This document shows, piece after piece, positions 34,129-41,829 of a stretch of 44,897 nt of DNA (position 1 is the stretch's first letter; each line of letters starts with the position of its first letter). The position numbers and the translations under genes are program-made. This stretch comes from a virus. The notes beneath the pieces were generated by a model, which saw only the letters and a list, made by a program, of their open reading frames with translations, searched no databases and was not told the origin of the DNA. The DNA lies in IMG/VR virus record IMGVR_UViG_3300048929_000412, positions 1-44,897 of that record; one strand, written 5' to 3'.

Positions 34129-35153
34129 AGGCTGTCACCCATGTCACGGCTTTTCCAAGCCGCTTGAAGGTGCGCGAGCGTGACGCCTTCTTCACCGTCG
34201 CCGATGGCCAGCATGGATGCGGCCTTCATGGTGCGATCAATCTGACGCAATGCGCCGGGCTTGCTGGCAATACCGAGTAGAAAACGAGCACAATCCTCTT
34301 GCTCTACGCGCCATGCCTTGATCAACAATTCAGCATCAGCCACCGGGTAGCGTGAGCTGCGAACCTGTCGGTCAAATCGAGACAGAACCTGCGCACGGCT
34401 TGCGACTGATCTTCCAAGGTCTTTGACGAAAGCGGTCGCTGTATCTTCGTTACCAAGCAGGGCAACGCCGCACTGGTCATTGTCAACAAAGTGGCGGAGC
34501 TGATTGATAGCATCGGGGACTGCATTCTGTGCTTCGTCAATGATGAGCAGCGATCCTTCGCCGACCCGCTTGAGTTTCGCGCCAATCGAGCGAACAAATT
34601 TCGCGGGGTTGTGTTCGTGAATTTCGAGCGCCGCACATAGTTCCACGAGCATGCCGTGAACCGTCTTAGTGCTTGGGCTAAGAGTGGCCATAAACACATG
34701 AGGTCGTACGGACTGGAAGTGCCGAGCGGCAGTTGTCTTTCCTGAACCTGCAGGCAATGTTACGCGGACGAAACCGGCTGTCACCTGGGCGAACAGAAGA
34801 GCGTTGTAAACGTCCGTTCCAACCGATGTCTTTTGGAATGGTGGCGACACAGGCATAATCGCGGCCATGTTCTGACTGGCATCGAGCGCTTCGAGCCAGT
34901 TAGCGATCTGCAGGTTGATGTTTGCCAATACGCCCAGATATTTGCCGCTGAACCACGGGGAAAATGTCCCCTCTGCGACGCCTGTCCGACGCGACACCTC
35001 GGCTTTGGTCCAGCCATGTTCGGTGGCTGCATCTGCGGTTCGGGTTGCAAGATTACGCCAAGCGTCGATTTCAGAAGCAGGATGTTTAGCTGTGAATTCG
35101 ATTGTGGGTCTTGACTGCTCCCACGCGCTTGTTGTGTTGGTTGGTTTCTTCAT
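34125..35153 (-). CDS. Transposition target-DNA activator ATPase (MuB-like)
   Basis: The product is 342 aa, against 312 for Mu B. An N-terminal HTH (about 46-70, TKAEVSRRTGVAEGTFSPWF) precedes an AAA+ domain with Walker A LPAGSGKTT (133-141) and Walker B LLIIDEAQ (202-209). MuB binds target DNA, recruits A and gives target immunity. It lies directly after the A gene. AGGA precedes ATG 35153. Confidence 0.92.
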   Translation of the reverse strand: MKKPTNTTSAWEQSRPTIEFTAKHPASEIDAWRNLATRTADAATEHGWTKAEVSRRTGVAEGTFSPWFSGKYLGVLANINLQIANWLEALDASQNMAAIMPVSPPFQKTSVGTDVYNALLFAQVTAGFVRVTLPAGSGKTTAARHFQSVRPHVFMATLSPSTKTVHGMLVELCAALEIHEHNPAKFVRSIGAKLKRVGEGSLLIIDEAQNAVPDAINQLRHFVDNDQCGVALLGNEDTATAFVKDLGRSVASRAQVLSRFDRQVRSSRYPVADAELLIKAWRVEQEDCARFLLGIASKPGALRQIDRTMKAASMLAIGDGEEGVTLAHLQAAWKSRDMGDSL

Positions 35154-35178
35154 TTAAAGGTTCCTTTGTTCATTTGTG

Positions 35179-35208
35179 CGGCGAGCCTTTTTGGCTCGCT
35201 CTTTTTTT
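35179..35208 (+). terminator. Plus-strand terminator between A and B genes
   Basis: GCGAGCC (35181-35187), a TTTTT loop and GGCTCGC (35193-35199) are followed on the + strand by TCTTTTTTT. This is a strong Rho-independent terminator against the direction of the early genes. It could stop transcripts coming from the rightward gene at 32041. On the minus strand it is a hairpin without a U-run. Confidence 0.78.
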
Positions 35209-35232
35209 CGCCCTGCTGGACCGGAACCGTAC

Positions 35233-37251
35233 TCACGACTTATCGGCTCTTCTCTTGCGGGCAGGCTTTGTGCCTGCCTCGGTATTCCCTGTGGGGAATT
35301 GGATGATTGCGCTTTCGCCGCCTGCCAATCGGGCAAGTCCACGCGCAAATTTGTCTTCGAAATGATCGTCATCCACTGTTTCAACTGGCGCATGAGCCAA
35401 GTTGCCGGTGACAAGCCGGGTGACGACGGAACGAACTGGTGTCTGTGGACGCTTTGCCGCCTCTGCTTTGCGTCCTTTTTCCATGATCTCGCCAAGCTGC
35501 ATCGGTGAGAGCGCCGCATTGCTCTTGGCCACCGCCTGAAGGTTCTTGACGTGGGTCTTGCGGGCCTTCTCCTGGCGACGTGCTGCACCAGTGTCGGCAA
35601 AGCCGGTTTTGGCGAGGCAATCGGCGTCGCAAAGGAACCGGCCTTCGGGATCATAGACTTTGACCGGCCTATGCAGGTCCGCTGGATCGAAACGAACGGT
35701 CAGCTTTCTGCCGATCCATTCGTTCAATACGGCGTTCCAGTAACGGTTGCCGTGCAAGTGTATTGCACCGTCTGGCTTGCGTGCTGTGACCGCGACGGCC
35801 GAGAGCATCCAGAGCGAACGTTGCGCCATGCTGGCATACCGAATGATGGTCGAAGGCTCTGCAACCGATGCGTCAAATGTCTGCGAGAAACTGCGGCCAT
35901 GTGCGGTTTCGGTTGTCCGCTTCAGGCGGTGGTTATGCTCGTCAACGCACTGGGCAACGTGCTGCTGAAGCTTTTCCAACGGCACGGCACTTGCGCCATA
36001 GTTTTCCGGCTTGGCTTCCGGCTTGTTGCCGGTGTAGCAACCTGACATCGAGGGGTGCTTAGAGATTTCCTCTGCCAGATCACGCCAGGCGCGTTCGATC
36101 GGCTTTGACTGACCGGACCGAGGCTTTACGAAGTGTGGTTCGATATCGAGTGTCTTGAGAAGACCTGCAACATCATCTTCATTGACCTTGAAACGGTGCC
36201 GGGTCTTGGCTCCACCGGAAATCATCTTGCCTGCAAATGCACGGCCGTTGTCCATGTAGATATGGTACGGCAGCATGCCATCGTGGTTCTCGATCATAGA
36301 GCCGATGCATGTGCGAACTGCTTCCCATGTCTCTGCTTCCGAGAGTGTCCAGGACAGCACCTTGCGGGAATAGACATCCTGAATACCGATCAGGATCACA
36401 CGAACTGGTGTTTCCGCCCAGGGTGCTTTCACAAACAAGTCGAGCTGGTGACCGTCGGTATTGACGATTTCCATGGCGTGAAGACCGGCAACGGTGCGTT
36501 TCTGGGCCGGGAAAAGCTGCTTGGCCTTGTCCTTGCCTTCGCGTGCAATGATTTGCGCCGCCTTCGGAACTTCGGCGTCAAGGCGACGGCGTAGAGAACG
36601 CTCAGATGGGATCGGCGCAAGCTTCTGATCCTTGGCAACCAACTCCATTCGGCGATAGCACGCGCTGAAAGATGGCTTTTCGGGGCGTAGGAAATCAGAC
36701 TTGAGGATTTTCCACGCTTCAGGGTGGCAAGGGGCCAACTCAGCGACTTCACCATTGGTGCCAGCGAAGGATGGGGCGAGGGCGGCAAGCCAGTCCTGAC
36801 GGGAGTGACCTTCAACCATCTTTCGCCATTCGTAAAACGTGGCAGGTGCAATGTCGGCTCTGCGCGTAACGTGGCCAACGGCTTTCACCATGCTGATGCC
36901 AGATGCGCGAAGTTCTTCTGCCTCGGTCAGGACGTCGAAACGGGTTTTGCAGATAGCTTTATGGGCATCTGAAAGTGCTTCAAATCGGTCCCAAAGCCTC
37001 TTTGAAAGCTTCGTTGGACGTCGATCTGTAGACACTTCCGTGTTGAGGAAAACGAGCTTTGCCTGTGCTGTCGCTGGCAAAAACGAATAATGGTATTCAT
37101 ATCCGCCGCCCTGGCCGGATTTCTGTCGGGCATTTGCCGTCGATCGAACGCCGGACCGAGCAATAAATTGCTCCAGCCCTTGGCGTGAGCCTGGGAGACC
37201 AGGCAGGACGGCCGCGACCAACTCAGCGGATGTGAACCATTCTTTTTTCAT
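35233..37251 (-). CDS. DDE transposase (MuA-like)
   Basis: The product is 672 aa, against 663 for MuA. Residues 1-75 form the Mu-type N-terminal DNA-binding domain, about 80-245 the end-binding HTH region and about 255-420 the RNase H core, with Asp266 in VNTDGHQ, Asp334 in YMDNGRAF and Glu386 in KPIERAW. Mu uses D269, D336 and E392, so order and spacing agree. A C-terminal beta-barrel and B-contact tail follow. It catalyses strand transfer at the TGTAG ends. It is coupled to the preceding gene by ATGA. Confidence 0.96.
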   Translation of the reverse strand: MKKEWFTSAELVAAVLPGLPGSRQGLEQFIARSGVRSTANARQKSGQGGGYEYHYSFLPATAQAKLVFLNTEVSTDRRPTKLSKRLWDRFEALSDAHKAICKTRFDVLTEAEELRASGISMVKAVGHVTRRADIAPATFYEWRKMVEGHSRQDWLAALAPSFAGTNGEVAELAPCHPEAWKILKSDFLRPEKPSFSACYRRMELVAKDQKLAPIPSERSLRRRLDAEVPKAAQIIAREGKDKAKQLFPAQKRTVAGLHAMEIVNTDGHQLDLFVKAPWAETPVRVILIGIQDVYSRKVLSWTLSEAETWEAVRTCIGSMIENHDGMLPYHIYMDNGRAFAGKMISGGAKTRHRFKVNEDDVAGLLKTLDIEPHFVKPRSGQSKPIERAWRDLAEEISKHPSMSGCYTGNKPEAKPENYGASAVPLEKLQQHVAQCVDEHNHRLKRTTETAHGRSFSQTFDASVAEPSTIIRYASMAQRSLWMLSAVAVTARKPDGAIHLHGNRYWNAVLNEWIGRKLTVRFDPADLHRPVKVYDPEGRFLCDADCLAKTGFADTGAARRQEKARKTHVKNLQAVAKSNAALSPMQLGEIMEKGRKAEAAKRPQTPVRSVVTRLVTGNLAHAPVETVDDDHFEDKFARGLARLAGGESAIIQFPTGNTEAGTKPARKRRADKS

Positions 37252-37709
37252 TTACGTGGCACCCGGCGAATATTGACTGGTGTCGCCTGCAGGAGCTTGA
37301 GCTCCTGTGCGAGCTGCTTCTGTTCCTGGCGAATGCGTGCGATCTCGGCCAAGCGGGCCTCATCACCTTCGAGCAGCAGCAGGCCATCGTCAGAAACGAC
37401 GACGTCCCAAAGCCAGACCGCGCCAGTTGCGCGGACGAACGCCTTGAACCTTGGTAGGCTGACATCGTGGTTGACCTTGCTTTCGGCCGTGTAGCTGTCG
37501 AGAGCGGACTTTGAGACCTTGTCCAGGCCAAGGTAATGAGCCATGCGTGCCGCAATTGTATCGCGGTCGTACTGGCTTTCTTTGATGGCACGGCCCATCT
37601 GGCGTTTCAGGTTCGAACGGAACCGGTCGATGTCGAGGCGTTCCGATGCAGAGCGCACCGGGAACAACGCCTGCCTGAAGAAGTCCATTTGTGACGGATC
37701 GTTTTTCAT
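37248..37709 (-). CDS. Early regulatory protein, putative HTH
   Basis: The product is 153 aa. DRDTIAARMAHYLGLDKVSK looks like a helix-turn-helix for DNA binding, and the C-terminal 50 residues are coiled coil (EARLAEIARIRQEQKQLAQE). It lies between ParB-like and A genes with 4-bp overlaps on both sides. Genes of this type recur before A in siphovirus-type transposable prophages. Role unknown. Confidence 0.72.
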   Translation of the reverse strand: MKNDPSQMDFFRQALFPVRSASERLDIDRFRSNLKRQMGRAIKESQYDRDTIAARMAHYLGLDKVSKSALDSYTAESKVNHDVSLPRFKAFVRATGAVWLWDVVVSDDGLLLLEGDEARLAEIARIRQEQKQLAQELKLLQATPVNIRRVPRK

Positions 37710-38545
37710 GCTGCCTCCTCGCGGATGGCGGCCATGACCGGATCGGGCATGCTGGACATGCCGATATGTTCAAGGAAGCCGTCGCGTGTTTCGTCGCTGG
37801 CCTCGTCCCAGGCTGCGATCAGTTTGGTTAGGATGATGGATTGTGATGGGGCGGCAGCGCTCACCGGTGCCGGTTTAGTGAAGGCCAGAACCTTCTTCAC
37901 ATCGGGTTCGTGCTTCAATGCGGCCGCGACTTTGACCTGATCTTCACGCGGCAACTTTGCGAGCTGCAGCAATTGCGACTGGTCGTTTTCGGCAGTGGTG
38001 CCTCGCACGGCAAACTTTAGTACCGGGTCAAGGTTCTGCCCGATGCGGACCGTTCGTTCATAGGTGCTTTGACCAAAGCCAAAGCGTTCTTTCACTCGTT
38101 CAGCGACTTCACGACCGTTTGTGAAGATCAAACCTTCATCGTGACGGTTTGATTTCTGGTCGCCGCCTCGGCTGATCTTGCCGTGCTTTTCCTCCCACAA
38201 TTCGCGATACTTCATAACGAAGATTGCGCGATCGAGCGGGTTCAACTCGTTGCGATAGAGGTTCTCGCATATCTCAAGTAACTGTGCATCGACTGCATCT
38301 GCTTTCACAACAATGGCGTCGATTTCTGTCCATCCAAGCAATGCAGCTGCCGTGGTACGGTAACCGCCAGCTACCAAGGTGAACGGTGTACCTTTCTTGG
38401 CAGGCGTGCGACGGATCATAATTGGACTGATTTGTCCTTGTGCGGACATTGAAGCCGCAATGCCCTCGGCATAGTCCATGTCGATTGGGCGCAGGCGCTC
38501 ACCGACATGGATTTCAGATATTGCAACGCGCATGAAGTCGGCCAT
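37706..38545 (-). CDS. ParB-like nuclease/partition-domain protein
   Basis: The product is 279 aa. Residues 6-110 form a ParB/Srx-type domain: the box LVAGGYRTTAAALLGW stands for the GERR motif (GGYR here), then ENLYRNELNPLDRAI. A central HTH region follows (about 125-175). There is no ParA partner, so classical plasmid partition is unlikely; a role as DNA-binding or regulatory protein in phage replication is more probable. It begins by TAATG overlap and ends overlapping the next gene by 4 bp. Confidence 0.88.
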   Translation of the reverse strand: MADFMRVAISEIHVGERLRPIDMDYAEGIAASMSAQGQISPIMIRRTPAKKGTPFTLVAGGYRTTAAALLGWTEIDAIVVKADAVDAQLLEICENLYRNELNPLDRAIFVMKYRELWEEKHGKISRGGDQKSNRHDEGLIFTNGREVAERVKERFGFGQSTYERTVRIGQNLDPVLKFAVRGTTAENDQSQLLQLAKLPREDQVKVAAALKHEPDVKKVLAFTKPAPVSAAAPSQSIILTKLIAAWDEASDETRDGFLEHIGMSSMPDPVMAAIREEAA

Positions 38546-38910
38546 TAAGCGACGCCTCGCTCTGCGGCCTGCAGCATTTCGTCCATGAAGGTGTCTTTGG
38601 CGCGTGTCGCAATTCGTTCGTAGGCGGCGTCAAAGAGTGGTTCGTGACGACGTTGGTCAACGGTGCGAACTGCTTGCATAACGGTCCACCGGGCGACGCC
38701 CAGGTGAACAACCAAACGGCGACGCGCAATGTTAAAATTGATGTTCAGTACATAGATCGCGATCTGACGTGCGAGCTTCGCATCGAACATGTCGGCAGGC
38801 GGCGCGATGATGTGGCGAATTGGCAGGTGATTAAAGTGCGCTCTGCTGGCGCGATAGCTGGCTGCTACCATCGCCTGCAGGCGTTCTTCTTCGGAGTAAG
38901 GGTTGACCAT
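38545..38910 (-). CDS. DnaA domain IV-like HTH protein
   Basis: The product is 121 aa from ATG 38910 (GGTTTCG before it); the frame continues to 39105, but that extension is Arg/Pro-rich and crosses two hairpins, so it is not used. ARQIAIYVLNINFNIARRRL followed by VVHLGVARWTVMQAVRTVDQ has the layout of the DnaA-box-binding HTH (RQIAMYL then GxxxGxDHTTV). There is no AAA+ domain. It may bind DnaA-box-like sites to influence replication or gene expression; this role is inferred. Confidence 0.78.
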   Translation of the reverse strand: MVNPYSEEERLQAMVAASYRASRAHFNHLPIRHIIAPPADMFDAKLARQIAIYVLNINFNIARRRLVVHLGVARWTVMQAVRTVDQRRHEPLFDAAYERIATRAKDTFMDEMLQAAERGVA

Positions 38911-38954
38911 CGAAACCTCTGTTTTGTTGCGTGGCGACGGCAATGCTGCGGATC

Positions 38955-39019
38955 GATGCCGGGCGGTGGGGTTGGGGATAGGCCGCCCGGCATCTGTCGT
39001 TGCTCTGGGGGACAGAGCA
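38955..39019. other. Two strong hairpins in the early operon gap
   Basis: GATGCCGGGCGG (38955-38966) pairs exactly with CCGCCCGGCATC (38983-38994). TGCTCTG (39001-39007) pairs with CAGAGCA (39013-39019). Both lie in the 122-bp gap before the DnaA-like gene. No U-run follows on the minus strand, so they are more likely RNA-processing, stability or attenuation elements than terminators. Confidence 0.55.
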
Positions 39020-39032
39020 CCGATCTCGGAAA

Positions 39033-39689
39033 TCAGGGTGTCGGGTTTTCGCGGGTGCGGCTGAGAATACGGCACAGCTCGGGCTGCATATCCATGGTAA
39101 GGCAATCAACTACTTTGCCGTCGACCTCTGGGCTGTCTTCGCCAAGCAATAGATCAACCAATTTGTTGCCGGTCGTCATGTGCACATCGGCGTCCATGAC
39201 TGAATTTGTCACCTCGGCTTCCAGAAGCTCGATCAGCGCCTGCTGGACAATGGTGTCGTCCAGAATGATAGAGGCGGGGCTGTAACCTGCAGCAATCTTT
39301 GCTTCGTTCAAAACGTGTGCAGCCAGGACTATTTCACGAGCCATTTTCAGGCTTTGTGCGTTTGTAGCTTCGCGGACAAGATCGCGCTCAAAGCAAACAG
39401 TTTCGGGCGCACTTTTCTCAGTGGGAACTGCCGTAAACGGAATGACTTCCGATGGATGCGGACGGTCAATCAGGCCGTTGGCTACACGGTTGTACCAGTT
39501 GCCAAACTCGGTTGATGTGGGTCCTTCGACGTTGATCTCTCTTAGAGCGTTAGAAAGGTGATGAAGTGCCTCGCGCTGCGAGAATGCGCGTTCAAGAATG
39601 TTGTCGAAGGCGACTAAAACCAACGATTTTGCGCGTAGTGGAACGCGGTCAAAGAAAGGCACGGCGACATGATTGCGGACTGCGGTCAT
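39033..39689 (-). CDS. Early protein of unknown function
   Basis: The product is 218 aa, mostly helical, starting MTAVRNHVAVPFFDRVPLRA, with a metal-free, non-catalytic appearance. It overlaps the preceding small membrane protein by 4 bp (ATGA). It is followed by the hairpin-rich gap. I do not recognise the family; genes of this size between ner and the ParB-like gene seem typical of rhizobial Mu-like prophages. Confidence 0.75.
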   Translation of the reverse strand: MTAVRNHVAVPFFDRVPLRAKSLVLVAFDNILERAFSQREALHHLSNALREINVEGPTSTEFGNWYNRVANGLIDRPHPSEVIPFTAVPTEKSAPETVCFERDLVREATNAQSLKMAREIVLAAHVLNEAKIAAGYSPASIILDDTIVQQALIELLEAEVTNSVMDADVHMTTGNKLVDLLLGEDSPEVDGKVVDCLTMDMQPELCRILSRTRENPTP

Positions 39690-39844
39690 GATACTGCTCC
39701 AAGTTGTTTGATGAAGGCGATAATGGCGGCTGACAAGCCGAAGAACGCGACACTGAACATCATCAGCTTGTCAGCCATCCGGCACACATTCGATTGCGCC
39801 GGGATGAAAGGATTTCTGTCGAATTTGGCATGCGGTTTCGTCAT
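39686..39844 (-). CDS. Small single-pass membrane protein
   Basis: The product is 52 aa, MTKPHAKFDRNPFIPAQSNV, then a membrane helix at about 26-45. The frame extends to an ATGA-coupled ATG at 39982 next to the ner stop, giving 98 aa, but that extension is low-complexity Arg/Ser-rich. The choice is uncertain because ATG 39844 lacks a good ribosome-binding site. Function unknown. Confidence 0.5.
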   Translation of the reverse strand: MTKPHAKFDRNPFIPAQSNVCRMADKLMMFSVAFFGLSAAIIAFIKQLGAVS

Positions 39845-39978
39845 TGTGCGGCGTCTGCTGATGGGCGATTGTTGGGGTGTGGAACGGTCGTGAGATTGGG
39901 ACTGACAGCCGGGGCGATTGATCGCCTTGCACTCATTGTGCGGTAGGCTAGAGCAGCAATCCCGACCTGTTCCACGCT

Positions 39979-40296
39979 TCATGCCGCAGCAGCCTCTCGG
40001 CGACCGTTGCGGTAGTTGACGGCAGGCTGTGGAGTGCGGCGGGAACCATCGGGTGTGTAACGGGAGAACCAGAGAAGATGCGGGCGAGTATTTAAAGCCG
40101 CTGCGATCGCACGCTCACCAGCCACATGTGGCTCGTAGAGCGAGTTACCGGCCGTACCTGTGGGAAGGCCATATTTCTTATCGATATCGGCAAGCTTGAT
40201 CTCGGCCACGAAAAGCTGGGACTTAATGCGGGCAATTTCTTCCAGCCGATCGCGTTCGGCACGGCTAGACTTGCCGCCGTCAGAGACACGGTGCAT
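39979..40296 (-). CDS. ner: Ner-like winged-helix regulator
   Basis: The product is 105 aa. IKLADIDKKYGLPTGTAGNS, then AIAAALNTRPHLLWFSRYTP, corresponds to the Ner/Nlp DNA-binding fold, including its conserved end motif (P..IW.SRY in Mu Ner). Ner turns down early and repressor transcription after infection. It is the first gene behind the predicted early promoter, as in Mu. The extra N-terminal roughly 30 residues are charged. AAGGAATCC precedes ATG 40296. Confidence 0.9.
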   Translation of the reverse strand: MHRVSDGGKSSRAERDRLEEIARIKSQLFVAEIKLADIDKKYGLPTGTAGNSLYEPHVAGERAIAAALNTRPHLLWFSRYTPDGSRRTPQPAVNYRNGRREAAAA

Positions 40297-40315
40297 AAAG
40301 GATTCCTTCGAGAAG

Positions 40316-40341
40316 GGAGGCCCTGTCCGGCCTCCTTTTTT
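40316..40341 (+). terminator. Plus-strand terminator just inside the early region
   Basis: GGAGGCC (40316-40322) and GGCCTCC (40329-40335) form a hairpin followed by TTTTTT on the + strand. It would shield the operator region and repressor gene from + strand read-through. In the early mRNA it forms a 5' leader hairpin before ner. Confidence 0.72.
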
Positions 40342-40347
40342 GGGGTG

Positions 40348-40376
40348 TTGAATTCTGCGAACACAGAAAGGAATAA
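40348..40376 (+). promoter_or_regulatory. Predicted repressor promoter
   Basis: TTGAAT (40348-40353) and GAATAA (40371-40376) are spaced by 17 bases. A start near 40383 leaves a 44-base leader to the TTG start at 40427. The inverted repeat TTCTGCGAACACAGAA (40353-40368) fills the spacer, suggesting autoregulation. Confidence 0.5.
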
Positions 40377-40413
40377 ATCAGAATTCTGATTTTGTAAATC
40401 GGAAAAATGATTT
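40353..40413. promoter_or_regulatory. Repressor operators in the divergent control region
   Basis: AAATCAGAATTCTGATTT (40375-40392) is a perfect 18-bp palindrome. AAATCGGAAAAATGATTT (40396-40413) is a second copy with the same half-sites, 21 bp centre to centre (two helical turns). TTCTGCGAACACAGAA (40353-40368) is a third inverted repeat. These are the probable binding sites of the S24 repressor and/or Ner. Confidence 0.78.
40370..40398 (-). promoter_or_regulatory. Predicted early lytic promoter Pe
   Basis: On the minus strand, TTTACA (40393-40398) and TATTCC (40370-40375) are spaced by 17 bases, and the spacer is almost exactly the perfect palindrome operator. Transcription would start about 65 bases before ner. 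Occupation of the operator would block this promoter directly. Confidence 0.62.
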
Positions 40414-40426
40414 ATTTGGTGGTTTA

Positions 40427-41113
40427 TTGGCTCGTCCGGAAATTCCGTCGAAAACACCGCTTGGAGTGCGTCTTCGCGAACTGCGGAGAAGACTTGGCGA
40501 TCCTGAGAGGGATGTGTTTGCGGCACAGCTTGGCGTCAGCAAGACCACGCTGGGGAACTATGAAAAGGGTGAATCGGAGCCGACTGCGTCGGTGCTCGAT
40601 GCTTACCGCCATAACTTCGGTGCCAACGTCCTATGGATAATCACGGGTGAGGGCGACATGTTCTCCGAATCCGCCACGGTGACTGAAGGCGTCGACATGG
40701 TGGAAATTCCGCTCTACGACGTTCAAGCCGCGGCCGGCACAGGTCTAATCCCGCGGGAAGACAGGGCAAAAAACACTGTTGCGTTTAGTCGAGCTTTCCT
40801 GCGCAGTATCGGTGCAAAGCCTGAAAGCTGCATCATGCTTGAAGCCAAGGGCGAAAGCATGTTGCCGACAATTCCAGATGGCGCTTTCATGATCGTGGAT
40901 CAGAGCAAAACGAGCATCGCTGACGATGAGGTTTTCGTTTTTCGTGTTGGTCCTGGCATTAAGGTGAAAAGGGCTTATTGGCGTATGGATGGCTCGCTTG
41001 AGTTGCGGTCAGACAATGAGCAAAATGGTTATCCCGCTGAGTATATCGGTGAGGATATTGCAGATGATCTATCAGTGATTGGCCAAGTGCTCACTCTACT
41101 TAGAAAAGCTTAG
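40427..41113 (+). CDS. LexA/CI-type prophage repressor (HTH plus S24 peptidase)
   Basis: The product is 228 aa. The start is TTG 40427 behind GGTGG; the frame is open further upstream but without ATG or GTG. An HTH (about 15-60, VFAAQLGVSKTTLGNYEKGE) is followed by an S24 domain with Ala103-Gly104 cleavage site, Ser144 in GESMLP and Lys181 in IKVKRAY. Such repressors self-cleave on RecA activation, so the prophage is probably SOS-inducible, unlike Mu with its c repressor. It is divergent from ner and leads the rightward cargo genes. Confidence 0.93.
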   Translation: MARPEIPSKTPLGVRLRELRRRLGDPERDVFAAQLGVSKTTLGNYEKGESEPTASVLDAYRHNFGANVLWIITGEGDMFSESATVTEGVDMVEIPLYDVQAAAGTGLIPREDRAKNTVAFSRAFLRSIGAKPESCIMLEAKGESMLPTIPDGAFMIVDQSKTSIADDEVFVFRVGPGIKVKRAYWRMDGSLELRSDNEQNGYPAEYIGEDIADDLSVIGQVLTLLRKA

Positions 41114-41121
41114 AGGCAACC

Positions 41122-41829
41122 GTGCTCACTATCTTGCAGCCTGAAGTTCGTGCCTTTTTAAAGGACTTTCCAGGCGGGTTTTATCCCTTGCGACAGCAGG
41201 ATGGTTCGTTGTGCCTCATTCTAAAACTGATGAAAGAAAACATTCTTACCGTGCGGGTGAGAAGAGAGTTCCGAGTTTACTTGGCACCAACGACTTTTTT
41301 AGGTCGCGATGCGTTCGGGCTGGTAACCGCCTTTTTCGATGATGAGGATGAGCCGCTATGCCTCTTCTCTCCGCTATCCGCTGGCGACGTGTTTACTGAT
41401 GACATCACGGAGCTACTTTCCAAAAAGACTTTCAATGTCTACTTTTTCGATGATCAAGACCGGGAGTTGTTAGGTTATGAGGCAACCAATCCGTCTCATA
41501 AGACAATGGAGAATGCGGTCAGATTAGCAGATTTTCCTCCGACCGATCTTGGCACGTTACGTCAGCAGATGGGAGATCTCGTAAAGTGGTTCTCGGTCAG
41601 GTTGCCGAGCGACGACGCGGCTGCATTGAGAATTAATCTAGGGACGCCACTTTACCCAGAGGATTTTGCTGTCATCGATTATCGACCTGAGGTGAATGAT
41701 CACTTTGGCGAAAATGTCCGTGCTGGAGCGACCCGAACCGGGTTCCCTGCAAGAAGTAGACATCATCGGTCATTTGCGCCGGGCATTTCCAGGCAAATGC
41801 ATTTTCCATGGTCCAACTCGGAGCGATGA
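41122..41829 (+). CDS. Cargo protein behind the repressor, unknown function (part 1)
   Basis: The product is up to 235 aa from GTG 41122, with AGAGG upstream and only 8 bp after the repressor stop. Residues 1-195 look like a normal mixed alpha/beta protein (LTVRVRREFRVYLAPTTFLG, EDEPLCLFSPLSAGD). The last roughly 40 residues become Arg/His-rich and look like out-of-frame translation, overlapping the next ORF by more than 110 bp. This may be a real overlap or a frameshift that split one longer gene. No family recognised. Confidence 0.65.
   Translation: MLTILQPEVRAFLKDFPGGFYPLRQQDGSLCLILKLMKENILTVRVRREFRVYLAPTTFLGRDAFGLVTAFFDDEDEPLCLFSPLSAGDVFTDDITELLSKKTFNVYFFDDQDRELLGYEATNPSHKTMENAVRLADFPPTDLGTLRQQMGDLVKWFSVRLPSDDAAALRINLGTPLYPEDFAVIDYRPEVNDHFGENVRAGATRTGFPARSRHHRSFAPGISRQMHFPWSNSER

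Noticed and set aside
38911-39105. N-terminal extension of the DnaA-like gene
   Set aside because: Low-complexity Arg/Pro sequence through two hairpins; the ATG at 38910 gives the recognisable protein.
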